A stretch of DNA of 64,000 nucleotides from Prostheceraeus crozeri (GCA_907163375.1 CAJQUW010007745.1:84990-148989); one strand, 5' to 3'. Counted from the first letter of the stretch, positions 1 to 10,770 are shown. Program-made: numbers and translations. Notes: a model not told the origin generated them from the sequence alone.

Positions 1-158
1 ATACCTTATGTAATTTTGAAATTAAGGATGTCATTAATCCAAAATAAAAACACATTATAATTCATGAACGCAAAAATAGTTATGTTTGAGATATGTAAGT
101 CAACATGGTTGCACGAAAGATATCGTTTGACTGAATTGATGTCAATCAACTTGGTTCA
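1..158 (+). repeat. MITE-A copy 0, partial
   Basis: This stretch matches the internal part of the MITE-A copy at 5911-6921 in the same orientation (about 6253-6440), and the inverse of about 1300-1475 in the copy at 832-1822. The shared words include the run around TGCGTTCATGAATTA and the block ending near TCAATCAACTTG. Similarity stops at 158, where a TTAA followed by a piggyBac-like end begins. I infer that piggyBac inserted into this copy. The left end lies outside the window. Confidence 0.7.
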
Positions 159-182
159 TTAACCCGTTAAACGCCGAAGGTA
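159..182 (+). repeat. piggyBac-like terminus with TTAA
   Basis: TTAA at 159-162 is followed by CCCGTTAAACGCCGAAGG. piggyBac elements duplicate TTAA and their ends begin with CCC. The end of the 658-bp MITE at 17448 starts CCCTTGACCACCGAAAA, a similar pattern. The orientation suits the 3' end of the minus-strand transposase gene at 540-2870. I did not find the partner terminus to the right. Confidence 0.5.
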
Positions 183-539
183 CCTTTACCAACGAATTTT
201 TTGCTTGGGCTATCTAGGGGTCAAGAATCATCATGTACTATACACGTCTATTGATCGTGAGTATAACTTGAAAATCTAGTGTTCGTATTTACGAACATTG
301 GCGTAATAATATTTTTGAAAATATAAGGATAAGTTCACATTATGAAAGTAATCACTAATATTGCAAACACTATGAATGCAAACACTAACACCAAAACAAT
401 CAAGTGTTTTAACGAACACCTATTTTAGGCATTCATAATATGATGACAAAGTTTATAATATCAGTATGAAAACAGCTTTATAGCTATTGCAAAATTGAAA
501 GAAAAATGCTTGACATTAGTGGTTTTCGTGGAATATAAA

Positions 540-2870
540 AAAGTACTTTTGATGTAGCTGTAATGATGTAATGTGTTGATGTTCTGCATTCTCTGCAACG
601 GTCTTCCCGAGGTGCTTTGTTGCACACATCCTCAGCACCATCAAAACGAACATCAGCTATAACATCACCCTGTGGTCCACGTCTTGTTGGTGCGAGTTCC
701 TATTTCAAAAGAGAAGGACAAATGTGTCTCATAAAATCCAGCTGGGTAGGTTTTCCACCAAATTCTCTATGAATACGCCAGCTAGCAATCACAAAAGTGC
801 TCAGCAGACAATGTGCAAAGAATGGAAAGTACACTGTAAATCGCTGGATACCAAAATTACATACAATTTGAAACTAACATCTGATACGAGATTCTGGTAT
901 GTCTACAGAGATCTGGTATGTTTTTCATACCACATGTCACTTACTTTAGTATGTGATTGGTATGTAGCGATGCGAACTATTCCATCTGTGATTGGCTGTT
1001 TTTGGCTGTTTTACACTGAAATACGATTTGCTGGTATGTTTTATATACGATACCCGATGGAAATTCATCCTTATTCGTATGCATCTGGTATCCATTTGGT
1101 ATGTGCAGCTTTAAGTTACATAGCACGAAATGTATGTATTACATACTACTGTCAAAAAACTTTTTTCGATAATACAAGTGGTGAATATTTTTTGTTTGAT
1201 AGAGTGATATTTGAGTACATTAGATGTATTGTGAATTTTATGCTCCACGAGACTGTCGTCGATGCTACTTGGTTGGCTAGTAACATTGACAGGACGTTTA
1301 TTTAACTCTACTTTATGACCCAAGTTGATAAACATCATTTCATTCAAACGCTATCTTTAGTGAAATCATGTTGACTTATATATCTCAAACATGACTATTT
1401 TTGCGTTCATGAATTACAATGTGTTTTTATTTCGGATTGATAATATGCTTAATTTCAAAATTACATAAGGTATAGTTGTTGATGGTTGAATACTTATTTT
1501 CATTATTTATGAAATGCCTTAGACTTACGTGCATTAAAATCGATTTCAGTATTGTAAGCTTGACTATTGAATGTCATTATCTCACTACTCACAAAACAGT
1601 GACAACATTAGTGTAATCCTTATTGACAAAAGGCCTGAAATCAACATTCTTTGGACATGATTTATGCTTTCTTTTAACATTGTACTAGTATGGCTTTAGT
1701 ATGTAAAGCATGCCACATTTGAAATAACATACGAAAATATACCAAGAGAATACAGAAATATACCAAAAAAATATTTTGGTATGCATCCTTCGTATGTGAT
1801 TGGTATTGAGCGATTTACAGTATACCATTTCTTGCCACGAATGACTGGTCGATAGTTGCTCAAAGCTCTGTCAACGAGGTCAACACCTACCTCCTATGTA
1901 TTTGCTATAATTGAAGGCAACATTAGGTTGGCCCAAAACAACTTGTTTTTTCTTGGCCTGTGAAAACCGTCGGCAGTTATGAAGTGGATTCACGGAGTCA
2001 TAGTTAGTGGCTACGGTGACCGGCTTGTTGTGATTCCATTTTATAAGGAGGATATCTTCATTGGAAACTCTATAATCAAATATGTACCCCTCCCTTATTT
2101 CTTTATTTCAGAACTTTCCATCAAGGGACACTTGGCTGTGCGATTCTCACGAATAGTTCCCGTTGCTCGAATTCCGTGTTCTTCTAGGGACTTGAGAAAC
2201 AGTTATGATGTCAAGAAGTTATCAAATGCTACGTCATGTTTGGACACATCCTGAATATTGCCAAGTAATTTCAGCACAACGCACTCCCCGAGAGTTGCCT
2301 CTGATGGAAAAGTTTTCTTCCCAGTGTAAACATCAGTGCAATATGGATGACAACTGCTTGATGCAAGTGACGATAATTTATACCCAAATTTCACTGGTTT
2401 ATTGTGCATACATGTAGATTGTTTTGCTGAGTGCTTTCCTGTAAACCGCAATATCTACTCTTCGATCGACAGATTGTTTTGTGAATATACCAAACTGTTT
2501 AAGTCTCGAGATTGTAGCATGGTCTGATTTTAGCAATGCTCTGATTTTAGCCATTTTGTCATCCATGCAAAATGAATGAATTTTTTTGATCTCTCGAAAT
2601 CTTTTGCGGCTCATACTGTTTGCCACTAAATCTACCCGAAGATATCGTCTTGTGACCAGCACATTTCTTATTGGGATAAGGTGTGGTATCCAGAAAGCAA
2701 TATGATACCAGTTAGTTTCAGCACATCATTTGAAGTAAAAAGAAATTGTAATTTATTTCTTTGTTGCGCATACAACTTGCTCTGTGGAACAATCAAATCT
2801 AAGAGCTCATCATCCAAATAATACCGAAAATTTCAAATGGACTAAAGTCTCCTACTACAGTCTCCTAAGA
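540..2870 (-). pseudogene. piggyBac transposase pseudogene, split by a MITE
   Basis: Read on the minus strand with several frame changes, this gives a piggyBac transposase (DDE_Tnp_1_7 family), a cut-and-paste DNA transposase acting at TTAA. Recognisable blocks in order are FRYYLDDELLDLI and LTGIILLSGYHTL (about 2860-2680), NSMSRKRFREIKK (about 2600), NKPVKFGYKL and VAFDNFLTS (about 2390-2205), VLGQPNV and DLVDRALSNYRPVIRGKKWY (about 1935-1825), and, beyond a 991-bp insertion, FFAHCLLSTF and REFGGKPTQLDF (about 815-745). A basic/Cys-rich C-terminus (APREDRCRECRTSTHYI) follows near 610-560. Stops and frameshifts make it inactive. Family assignment is firm; the exact ends are not. Confidence 0.8.
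832..1822 (+). mobile_element. MITE-A copy 1 inside piggyBac, TA target
   Basis: This is a 991-bp non-autonomous element with terminal inverted repeats. The left end begins CACTGTAAATCGCT and the right end is the inverse of TACTGTAAATCGCT. TA flanks both sides (830-831 and 1823-1824). Removing the element and one TA restores the transposase codons for KKWY followed by FPFF, which shows both the insertion and its TA duplication. A TA target suggests mobilisation by a Tc1/mariner-like transposase (inference). The interior is crowded with GGTATG and CATACC words and has no convincing protein. The 193-codon open frame across 724-1305 is a by-product. Confidence 0.8.
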
Positions 2871-4820
2871 TAGCAGGGTCAATAGCCATTAAAAAATATT
2901 GTACACAAAGCTAGTTAGAAAACAACATTTTATTTAAGTATGCCTCAAAATGATGCTACACATACTTTGTCCATACAAGAAAATCCAACTATCAATTTAA
3001 GTGAAGCATTGTGCATTACGCCAATGTTAGTAAAAACCAGCAACTATGAATATCAGTAAAAATACATCTCAAACGCAAAGTTATCTTTCTATAATTACAT
3101 GTATGACAAATATTTTGCCTATGAACAGTATATAAATAACGAAAAGCAACTCACTTTTGTAATTGAAATGCAGATAGCAACGGATTGAAAAAGTGTATTC
3201 AAGAACAAGTAAAATGGATTTATATTATTTTAAATGGATGCGAATAAAAAACAGACGAATAATTGTAATCTTGCAATTATAAGAAGCGTTTAGTAATCCA
3301 ACTAGTACATCTGCAGGCAAAATATCTGTTCATTATATTTCGCTATTAGCTATTCAGCTGACACTCTGCGGCTGTGCATCATTTAGGTCTTTATTAGGTT
3401 GAGCAGTTGATGTAATTTTTACACAAGACTTTTGGAGCGAGAACAAAAGAATTGTTGTCCAGCAGAAATTTTGAAACGAATTTGTGATGCAAAATATAAT
3501 GCAACTCTAGAGCATTGTGTCATTGAATAGTTGAGGTTTTGCTGTGCTATAATGATTTTATAAGACATTGATGCATGAATAACACGCGGGAGAGAATATT
3601 CGTGCCACTAAAGGCCTATCTGACAGACAGAGATCACGTCACTTCAAATTATTGAAATGTTTATCAGATCTGTAAGCATTTCTTAGCAAGAAAGCATTCA
3701 TTTACTAATACTTGAAGCTTTTGTGGCGATCGATGATCCCTGCTGTTTGATCGTAAATAAATTCAAATATCAGGAAAGAATGAGTCATCAGATGGTTATG
3801 AGAGCATTCTGTGGCGCATGTTTTGTCAATATGAAGCAATCACATTTCTCCATTTGCGCCTGTGAAACATTCCTTTTTCACAAAGCTATCTTTACTGAAT
3901 GAATTGCGTCACGTGGACACTTACAACTTGCCACACGGATACAGGTGTGTCACAGTCCACATAAATAACTGTAATCCATTGAGTTATTGTGGCAATATCA
4001 ACTGCCTATTGTCAGTCTTATTTTCCGGCAGCTGTAGCTAATCAATGCAGTAAGAGATGGTATACATTTTTGCAACTCTTTATGTTGTTTGTATTCATGC
4101 ACAGTAAAACAAGTGCTTTGTTTTGTTTGTAATAGATCTGCTAATGTAATAGTATAGCTATGTAATTAATCTAAGATGATGGAGCAAAGATCCCAAAACA
4201 GGGTGAGACAATGAGAGGCCAATACATTGTTGAGACACCAGTGTGCCTGGCTGCTAATGGTTTAACCCCCTTTATTTTACTAAATTGCTAGACTTTCTTC
4301 AAATGCACCCCATTTCGTGTCTGGACGTCGTGTCGAGTTTTCTACGATGGAGGATAAATATTTCACCCATTTGTGAACTCCTGCATGAAATCATTCTCAA
4401 GAAAAAGGTTTCTCATTTATAGGTTTGGTTGTTCTTCAACTCGTCGAATTCCTCCTTGTGGCAAAATGTTCGTATTTGTCTGCATCATGTTATTGCCATG
4501 TTTCCTCAGGCTTGCAGAGGTCCTCCTAATCGTTCAATCAATTGGTCGCCCTGCTGGCCCCGCTATGTGATTGGGGTTGGAGGTAAGGTGCCAAACTTTG
4601 CTGTATGCAGCCACATGGTTCCTCCCTGATGTTTCCTTGTATAGTTATAAAAAACTTAAGTTTCTTCAATTATGTGTACTTCTTCATACAATTTCTGCTC
4701 AACATTTCTTCATACTTTTGCCGCGTCCTCGTCATTTGTTTAAAATCTCAAAAGTAAAGTAAAGACAAAAAAACAATTTTTCAAAACACCTGTCTTCTAA
4801 AGATTTTAAATAGGCTAGCT
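2871..4820. other. no recognisable gene
   Basis: AT-rich sequence upstream of the piggyBac coding remnant. It may contain the untranslated 5' end of that element, but I found no matching TTAA/CCC terminus. Short open frames around 4373-4762 overlap in several frames and show no motif or splice-site support. Confidence 0.5.
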
Positions 4821-4855
4821 TTTATACTATCATGTATCTAACATGATAGTATAAA
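4821..4855. repeat. perfect 15-bp hairpin
   Basis: TTTATACTATCATGT at 4821-4835 is the exact inverse complement of 4841-4855, around a 5-base loop. It is too short to be an element on its own. It could be a cruciform-prone site or the remnant of a palindromic MITE. Confidence 0.8.
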
Positions 4856-5910
4856 GGACGGGCCTATAAATCTCTGTTATAAGCAGCATCAATATTCAAC
4901 GCATTTATTCGCACTGAAGTTTTGATGATCTAATTTCTTCGAGGATTTTCCATCAGGACATTAGTTTAAGCCTGCACACCCCTTTTCTAAAAGTTTCGCA
5001 ATTTCTGGGCGTGCCGTCTTTTAATGTTGTCCGGGTTTACCGTGTTTGGCCGGGATCACTGACAATAACTTTGTTTCACAATTTCATGCATTGTCCAGTG
5101 TCTGTAGATATATAAATAATTAAATCTACTTGCTGATCATCATTTAATGTTAGATCAAATGATCAGAGTCTTCCACAAATCTACATGAGAAAGTGGAATC
5201 AAATGCATATACTTTCCTGCAATATATTACAATTGCAGAGAATTCGGCTTTTTGATTCAGTCGTTGTTTTTTTCATCAACTTCAAGAACATTGACAGACC
5301 AACATTCAGAAACTGCTATCAATACGTTGCCAACTAGTCGTACTTTATAGAATAAGAATGATCAAATTGCGATTATTATGAGGATCAGTTCACATCACTG
5401 ATATCGACATAATCATAAACTAAGTCAAGGCTGTACACCTTCACATTCCATATCCATCTTAGAAATCGGATGTTTATTTTCTTGGAAGCTGCAAATATTT
5501 AGAATTTGGAAAGTTCAACAGATTCCGTGAACATTACACAGTTATTTCACGATTTTAGCCATTGGGTCACCGTAAATATAGCAAAGAAATAGTTCAGAAT
5601 TAAATAGAATTAGTACAGTCCGCCTCTCTGTGGTCATCCAACTTGAAAAGTGATGACCTGCGTGTCCTTCGCCATCCAGATATTGGCTTTGGGAACTGCC
5701 CTTAAGAGCTAGAACTTGGTCTCTGACATTGTGTGTTTGGCACACGAATGTACAACCATATTTTGAAGCATGAACCATTTATTGTCCTCTGACGTTAAGG
5801 TTGCATAAAATTAATGTACATGAGATAAAATGTCTTCTTTCAGGAATAGCCGCATGGTTCAACAATGCACATGAAGTTAAATTTATTTTATAGTTTTAAT
5901 TATCTCTCTC
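4856..5910. other. no recognisable gene
   Basis: AT-rich DNA without a supported gene. The short minus-strand frame at 5542-5778 carries no motif I recognise. Confidence 0.5.
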
Positions 5911-6921
5911 CACTGTAAATCGCTCAATACCAATCACACACGAAGGATGATTACCAAAGTATTTCTTTGGTATATTTCTGCATCTATTTGTATGCTTTTC
6001 GTGTATTATTTCAAGTGTGGCATGCTTTACATACGAAAGTCATACCAGCACAATGTTAAGGGAAAGCATCAACGATGTCTAGAAAATGTTGATTTAATGC
6101 CCTTTGTCAATAAAGATCACTGTAATGTTGCATAGCATTTACTTCTGTTTTGTAAGTAGTGTGATAACATTCAAGAGTCAAACTTACAACAATTAATTCG
6201 ATTTTAATGCATGTAAGTCTAATAATCAATAAGTATTCAACCATCAACAATTATGCATTATGCAATTTTGAAATGAAGCATATTATAAAACCGAAATAAA
6301 AACATGTTATGATCCATGAACGCAAAAATAGTTATGCTTGAGATATGTAAGTCAACATGGTTGCACGAAAGATATCGTTTGAATGAATTGACGTTAATCA
6401 ACTTGTAAACCTGTATTTTTGGTGTCAATCAACTTGCTTCGTAAAGTAGAGCTAACCAAGCGTCCTGTAAATGTTACTAGGGAAGTTGCAACGACGACAT
6501 ATTCGTACAACAAAAAATTCACAAGAAGTCTAATCTAGTTTAATACCACACCATCAAAAAGAACTATTCACGGTATCATTGAAGAAAGTAGTATGTATTT
6601 GACAGTAGTATGTAATTTATGTAATTTTTTGATATATGACTTAAAGCTACATGCGCGAGACGTCGAATGAAGACGAATTTGCATCGGATGTCGTATATAA
6701 AACATACCAACAACTCGGATTTCAGTGTAAAACAGCCAATGACAGATAGAATAGTCCGAATCGCTACATACCAATCACATACGAAAGTATGTGAGATTTC
6801 GTATGAAAAACATACCAAATCTCTGTAAACATACGAGAATCTCGCATCAGATGTTAGTTTCAAATTGTATGTGAATTTGGTATATGTTTGTATGCAATTT
6901 TGTATCCAGTCATTTACAGTG
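5911..6921 (-). mobile_element. MITE-A copy 2
   Basis: A 1011-bp copy of the same family as 832-1822, in opposite orientation. It begins CACTGTAAATCGCTC and ends CATTTACAGTG, followed by TA at 6922. The left flank lacks TA, so the target duplication is eroded or was never present there. It contains the segment seen at 1-158. Its short open frames (5947-6135, 6568-6968) are translations of the GTATG-rich interior and not genes. Confidence 0.75.
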
Positions 6922-7267
6922 TACTGTCTATATTGAGATGCATTTATAATACTCTTAGTTGACGTCATGACTGAATGTATGAAATCGCTAATCAGGAAGA
7001 GGTCAGGGATATATTCAACTTTCCTCTATTTCGCAAAATATTTCGCCTATCAATGCTTAGAGCAGAAGAATGTCTATTCCGATATTTTTTTTTTTTTTGA
7101 AAAATCAGCAGGGGATTCACCAATCTCGGTGCGCATTATTACCAACTGCTCCAAGCGGAATGGCAAATTGTTTGTTTGGAAGAGGCCCTGACTCGCCATT
7201 TTTAGAATTATAGTTGGAAGGAGTCAGGAGTATTTTATGATGTTACATTAATTAGTTTTAAATGCTT
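6922..7267. other. probable 3' flank of the Penelope-like element
   Basis: No gene is seen. There is a T-run near 7084-7097. On the minus strand this lies downstream of the hammerhead-like motif at 7268-7311, so it may be flanking DNA or the distal end of the Penelope-like element. Confidence 0.35.
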
Positions 7268-7311
7268 GTACAAAATTTTTCGACTGCTATCCGGCAATCA
7301 TCTTCAGGTAC
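7268..7311 (-). ncRNA. hammerhead-ribozyme-like motif of Penelope-like element
   Basis: On the minus strand the order is GUAC, CUGAAGA, U, stem GAUUGC with loop CGGAUA and GCAGUC, GAAA, then a palindromic AAUUU stretch, a U, and GUAC. This fits a type I hammerhead: stem I GUAC/GUAC (extendable to UUGUAC/GUACAA), core CUGANGA and GAAA, a loopless stem III, and the cleavage base before GUAC. One unpaired U between the core and stem II departs from the textbook core. Hammerheads are known in EN+ Penelope-like elements. The motif at 39915-39964 has the same layout with different paired bases. Confidence 0.55.
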
Positions 7312-7324
7312 AAAAGAATCTATT

Positions 7325-7423
7325 CCCGGTGAAAAAAACTGTCGGGATCAGTCGGTCAATTGTCGGTAAATTGCCGGCCCGACAATTTACCGACAGATCC
7401 CGACAGCTTTTTTTTTCACCGGG
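7325..7423. repeat. 99-bp near-perfect palindrome
   Basis: CCCGGTGAAAAAAACTGTC at the left is mirrored by the inverse of the right arm ending in a T-run and CACCGGG. Internal arms around TGTCGGTAAATTG and CAATTTACCGACA also pair, leaving almost no loop. It resembles a small foldback MITE. It lies between the hammerhead-like motif and the next MITE. Confidence 0.75.
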
Positions 7424-7482
7424 TTGATGTTAATAGGAGCTTCGATGATTCATTTGAAAATGATATTTTCAATGAGGACATA

Positions 7483-7701
7483 CACTGTAAACTGTCACCT
7501 CCTAAAATCGAAGAAATCTGCATCCTAAAGCGCGACACACTAGAATTTTAGGAGGTTGCGTGAAATAGAATGCTGACATACTAAAGAGAACAATAACACT
7601 AGTGCGCTAGCCTCCTAAAACGCTTTGCTTTAGGATTTTTTTATTAGTTACGAATAGTGTCTCGCTTCAGTGTGTGATTTAGGAGGTGCTGGTTTAGAGT
7701 G
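7483..7701. mobile_element. 219-bp MITE, TA target
   Basis: The terminal inverted repeats are CACTGTAAACTGTCACCTCC and the inverse of GGAGGTGCTGGTTTAGAGTG, flanked by TA at 7481-7482 and 7702-7703. The interior holds two further CCTCCTAAAA/TTTTAGGAGG pairs, so the whole element folds. The outermost CACTGTAAA is shared with MITE-A, although the interiors are unrelated. Confidence 0.8.
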
Positions 7702-7773
7702 TATGGTATAATACAATGTAATGTAGATATGAACAGGTTGTATTGGATTACATATCATTACTAGTAGCAAAAG

Positions 7774-7838
7774 TGTACATCATTCTGTGACAGTCTCATT
7801 TTCGGCCTCGTTCCCTGCAGAAACTCGTTTTGACTGAG
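7774..7838 (+). repeat. solitary, truncated 76-bp satellite unit
   Basis: GTGTACATCATTCTGTG through CTGCAGAAACTCG matches one 76-bp unit of the satellite at 8903-9735. It breaks off after TTTTGACTG. Its variant (GACAGTCTCATTTTC) matches the unit at about 8905. It is isolated from the array and may be debris of another insertion. Confidence 0.7.
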
Positions 7839-7903
7839 AATTGACCTGACATGAAAGATGATGAATGATGAACTATGTTAGTAGAGCAGGCTAGAAAAGG
7901 TGG

Positions 7904-8250
7904 TTAGTAAAAGAGAAATTCACGATAACTGTCAAGTTCAGTTCTATTATTGATGGAAGGATTAAATCGATGTATGAAGAATGCCTCACGTAGTCGCAAA
8001 TTAATGTTGTCATCGTCGTGGGCTAGAACTAGCGATGCTGGTGTGTTCCACTTGACAATTTCGAACATGCTTGAAAATAGATGAAGTTGGAGTTGAGAAG
8101 TGCTCTTTAAAGCGGACATAGTGGTCTTATAGTACTGCCTATATAAAATTGGTTACATTTCTTGCAGCCTATTTTATATACAACATTTTTTCGATTACAT
8201 TGCTTCATTCTTTTTTAGTTGTTGACGAAGAGTTTTGTTGCGTCTAGTTA
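7904..8250 (-). pseudogene. Penelope-like element, GIY-YIG endonuclease part
   Basis: The minus strand reads KNVVYKIGCKKC, QFYIGSTIRPL, then after a frameshift RFKEHFSTP and HVRNCQ, and ends with REAFFIHRFNPSINNRTELD and SYREFLFY followed by a stop. This is the C-terminal GIY-YIG nuclease of a canonical EN+ Penelope-like element, which nicks target DNA for retrotransposition. The zinc-binding CKKC is visible. The domain is separated from its RT (9739-10770) by an inserted element at 8251-9735. At least one frameshift near 8115 inactivates it. Confidence 0.8.
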
Positions 8251-9735
8251 TAGTCCGGCAGCCAGCACGAGTTTCTGCAGGGAACGAGGCCGAAAATGAG
8301 ACTTTCACAGAATGATGTACACCCTATGCCTACTACGAATCGGCACGTCTGCCGAGTTCTAGTGAGTTCCTCTTCTTGTCAGACAGGATCAAAGAAAAAC
8401 ACGTGTAAATCCAATGGAACGCAGATTTTTTTTGACAAAAATGAAATTTTCTATGTTTTCTCTGATTAAACGAAAAGTACCAAGCCCAGAGTCATAATTT
8501 TTGGCATGGAATGTCTTCAGGTCATTTCCTATGATGTGCGTGTGCTATTATCAATCTTCTGATTGACAATGCATGTGAGAATGTGGTTGAATGCGGATAA
8601 AGTTGCTCAAAATGTTTGTGTTTGCCGACATTAAGAGGCTCGCCAAATCTAAATGTGGTTAGCTTTATAGACAGGGATGCATGAAAATGAAAGGAAATGA
8701 CCTGAAGATATTTTATGCCAAAAATTATGACTTTGCGCTTATTACTTTTCGTTTAATCAGAGAAAACATGCAAAATTTCATTTTAGCCAAAAAACTGCAA
8801 TCTGCGTCCCATTGGATTTACATGTGTTTTTCTTTGATCTTGTCTGACAAGAAGAGGAACTCACTAGAGCTCGGCAGACGTGCCGATTCGCAGTAGGCAT
8901 AGAGTGTACATCATTCTGTGACAGTCTCATTTTCGGCCTCGTTCCCTGCAGAAACTCGTTTTGACTGCCGGACTATGAGGTGTACATCATTCTGTGAAAG
9001 TCTCACTTTCGGCCTCGTTCCCTGCAGAAACTCGTTTTGACTGCCGGACTATGAGGTGTACATCATTATGTGAAAGTCTCATTGTCGGCCTCGCTCCCTG
9101 CAGAAACTCGTTTTGACTGCCGGACTATGAGGTGTACATCATTCTGTGAAAGTCTCATTGTCGGCCTCGCTCCCTGCAGAAACTCGTGCTGGCTGCCGGA
9201 CTATGAGGTGTACATCATTCTGTGAAAGTCTCATTGTCGGCCTCGTTCCCTGCAGAAACTCGTGCTGGCTGCCGGACTATGAGGTGTACATGATTCTGTG
9301 AAAGTCTCACTTTCGGCCTCGTTCCCTGCAGAAACTCGTTCTGGCTGCCGGACTATGAGGTGTACATCATTGTGTGAAAGTCTCATTGTCGGCCTCGTTT
9401 CCTGCAGAAACTCGTGCTGGCTGCCGGACTATGAGGTGTACATCATTGTGTGAAAGTCTCATTGTCGGCCTCGTTTCCTGCAGAAACTCGTGCTGGCTGC
9501 CGGACTATGAGGTGCACATCATTCTGTGAAAGTATCATTGTCGGCCTCGTTCCCTGCAGAAACTCGTTCTGGCTGCCGGACTATGAGGTGCACATCATTC
9601 TGTGAAAGTATCATTGTCGGCCTCGTTCCCTGCAGAAACTCGTTCTGGCTGCCGGACTATGAGGTGTACATCATTGTGTGAAAGTCTCATTGTCGGCCTC
9701 GTTCCCTGCAGAAACTCGTTCTGGCTGCCGGACTA
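8251..9735. mobile_element. foldback-like element I with satellite arms
   Basis: A 1485-bp element beginning TAGTCCGGCAGCC and ending with the inverse, GGCTGCCGGACTA, flanked by TTA on both sides (8248-8250 and 9736-9738). The left arm has one 76-bp unit (8251-8323), the right arm about eleven (8903-9735) in opposite orientation. Between them, about 210 bp inside each arm are also inverted repeats (8324-8530 and 8690-8902), around a ~160-bp centre. No transposase is seen. Tandem repeats within terminal inverted repeats resemble foldback/Galileo-type elements, but I cannot assign a superfamily. The short frame at 8681-8896 is a by-product of the right inner arm. Confidence 0.8.
8903..9735 (+). 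repeat. 76-bp satellite array, about 11 units
   Basis: Head-to-tail 76-bp units with consensus landmarks CTGCCGGACTATGAGG, TGTACATCATTCTGTG, AAGTCTCATTGTCGGCC and CCCTGCAGAAACTCG. The first units carry TTTTGACTG where later ones have TGCTGGCTG or TTCTGGCTG, so variants are ordered along the array. It forms the right arm of element I. Confidence 0.9.
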
Positions 9736-9738
9736 TTA

Positions 9739-10770
9739 ATCGAACGTTGAGTTAATGTTTATGAAAAATCTGTTTTATTCGAGAATCAGTATTGTCCGTA
9801 ATGTATGGAAAAGGGAAATGCAAAACATCCTTATTGACCCATTGATTGCTTTGTTTTCTCGTTTTCTTTCGTCGTTGGAGTTTCATGTTCGAAGATCTTA
9901 TGACTTGCTCGTTATATCCGTTCATGCGTAATAAGTTGTCAAATTCTTCTTTGTGCTTTTTGAAAGTAAAACTTTCTGAGCATCGTTCAGAAATTCTTTT
10001 CGTCTCATTCAGTATGAAATTCATTTTCGTCTTTGTTGTATATGTGATTTTTAGAATGTACAAAAATGTTCTTATTTGCAGCTTTCTTATAGAATTCAAA
10101 CTGAAAGTCATTATATGAATTTATAGTGATTGTGAAGTCGAGAAGACTCAGAGTTTTATTATCATTATTAGGATGCTCAACTTCAAATTTTATGTCTAGA
10201 TGTTGAGCATATAGAGATTGTAAAAGATCCAGAGCCTGTTGTTCATTGTTTGCTAAGGCAAAACAATCATCTACGTATCACTTGAATAAGGACAGATGGT
10301 TGATATTTTGAAGAGCATTATTTTCGATTGTATCAATGAAAATTGAAGCCAGTAATCCAGAAAGGGAGTTACCAATCGGTAGGCCTTTGATTTGTTGGTA
10401 AATTGTACCTTGATAATGAAAAAATGTAAAAGGTCTTGTATGTTGTTCAACGATAAACCTTTGATATAGAGAATATTATTGTCTTCAAGCTTGGTAATTA
10501 CGGCCGATATAGCGTCATCAATTGGAATCGAAGTATACATTGATGCGATGTCATAACTGCAGGGATAAAGTTGCTCACTTGTGGTGGTTTTATCGAATTG
10601 ATTAGCTGAGGACTTGATTCAATGTGTGATGGAATATTTTTGAGCATATGCGATGGTAAGTTTGTCAATAACCATGATAATTTCTCGGTTGCTCCTTTTA
10701 TGTTTGAGACAATGGGTCGGATTTTCAATTGGTCAGTTATCGTGAATTTCTCTTTTACTAACTTTTACTA
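9739..10770 (-). pseudogene. Penelope-like element, reverse transcriptase part
   Basis: On the minus strand, in changing frames: KIRPIVSNIKGATEKLSWLL (about 10728-10670), LMTLYTSIPIDDAI (about 10540), GNSLSGLLASIFIDTIENN (about 10370-10310), YVDD at 10277-10266, FEVEHPNNDNKTLSLLDF (about 10180-10130), then a linker with RISERCSESFTFKKH and YITDNTDSRIKQIFHKH up to the junction at 9738. This is a Penelope-family RT, related to telomerase RT. A TGA stop sits immediately before YVDD, where Arg or Lys is usual. The 5' end is lost at about 10770, beside a MITE-A fragment. Confidence 0.85.

Noticed and set aside
724-1305. 193-codon plus-strand open frame
   Set aside because: Spans the boundary between piggyBac and MITE-A at 832, and its residues reflect repeated GTATG words.
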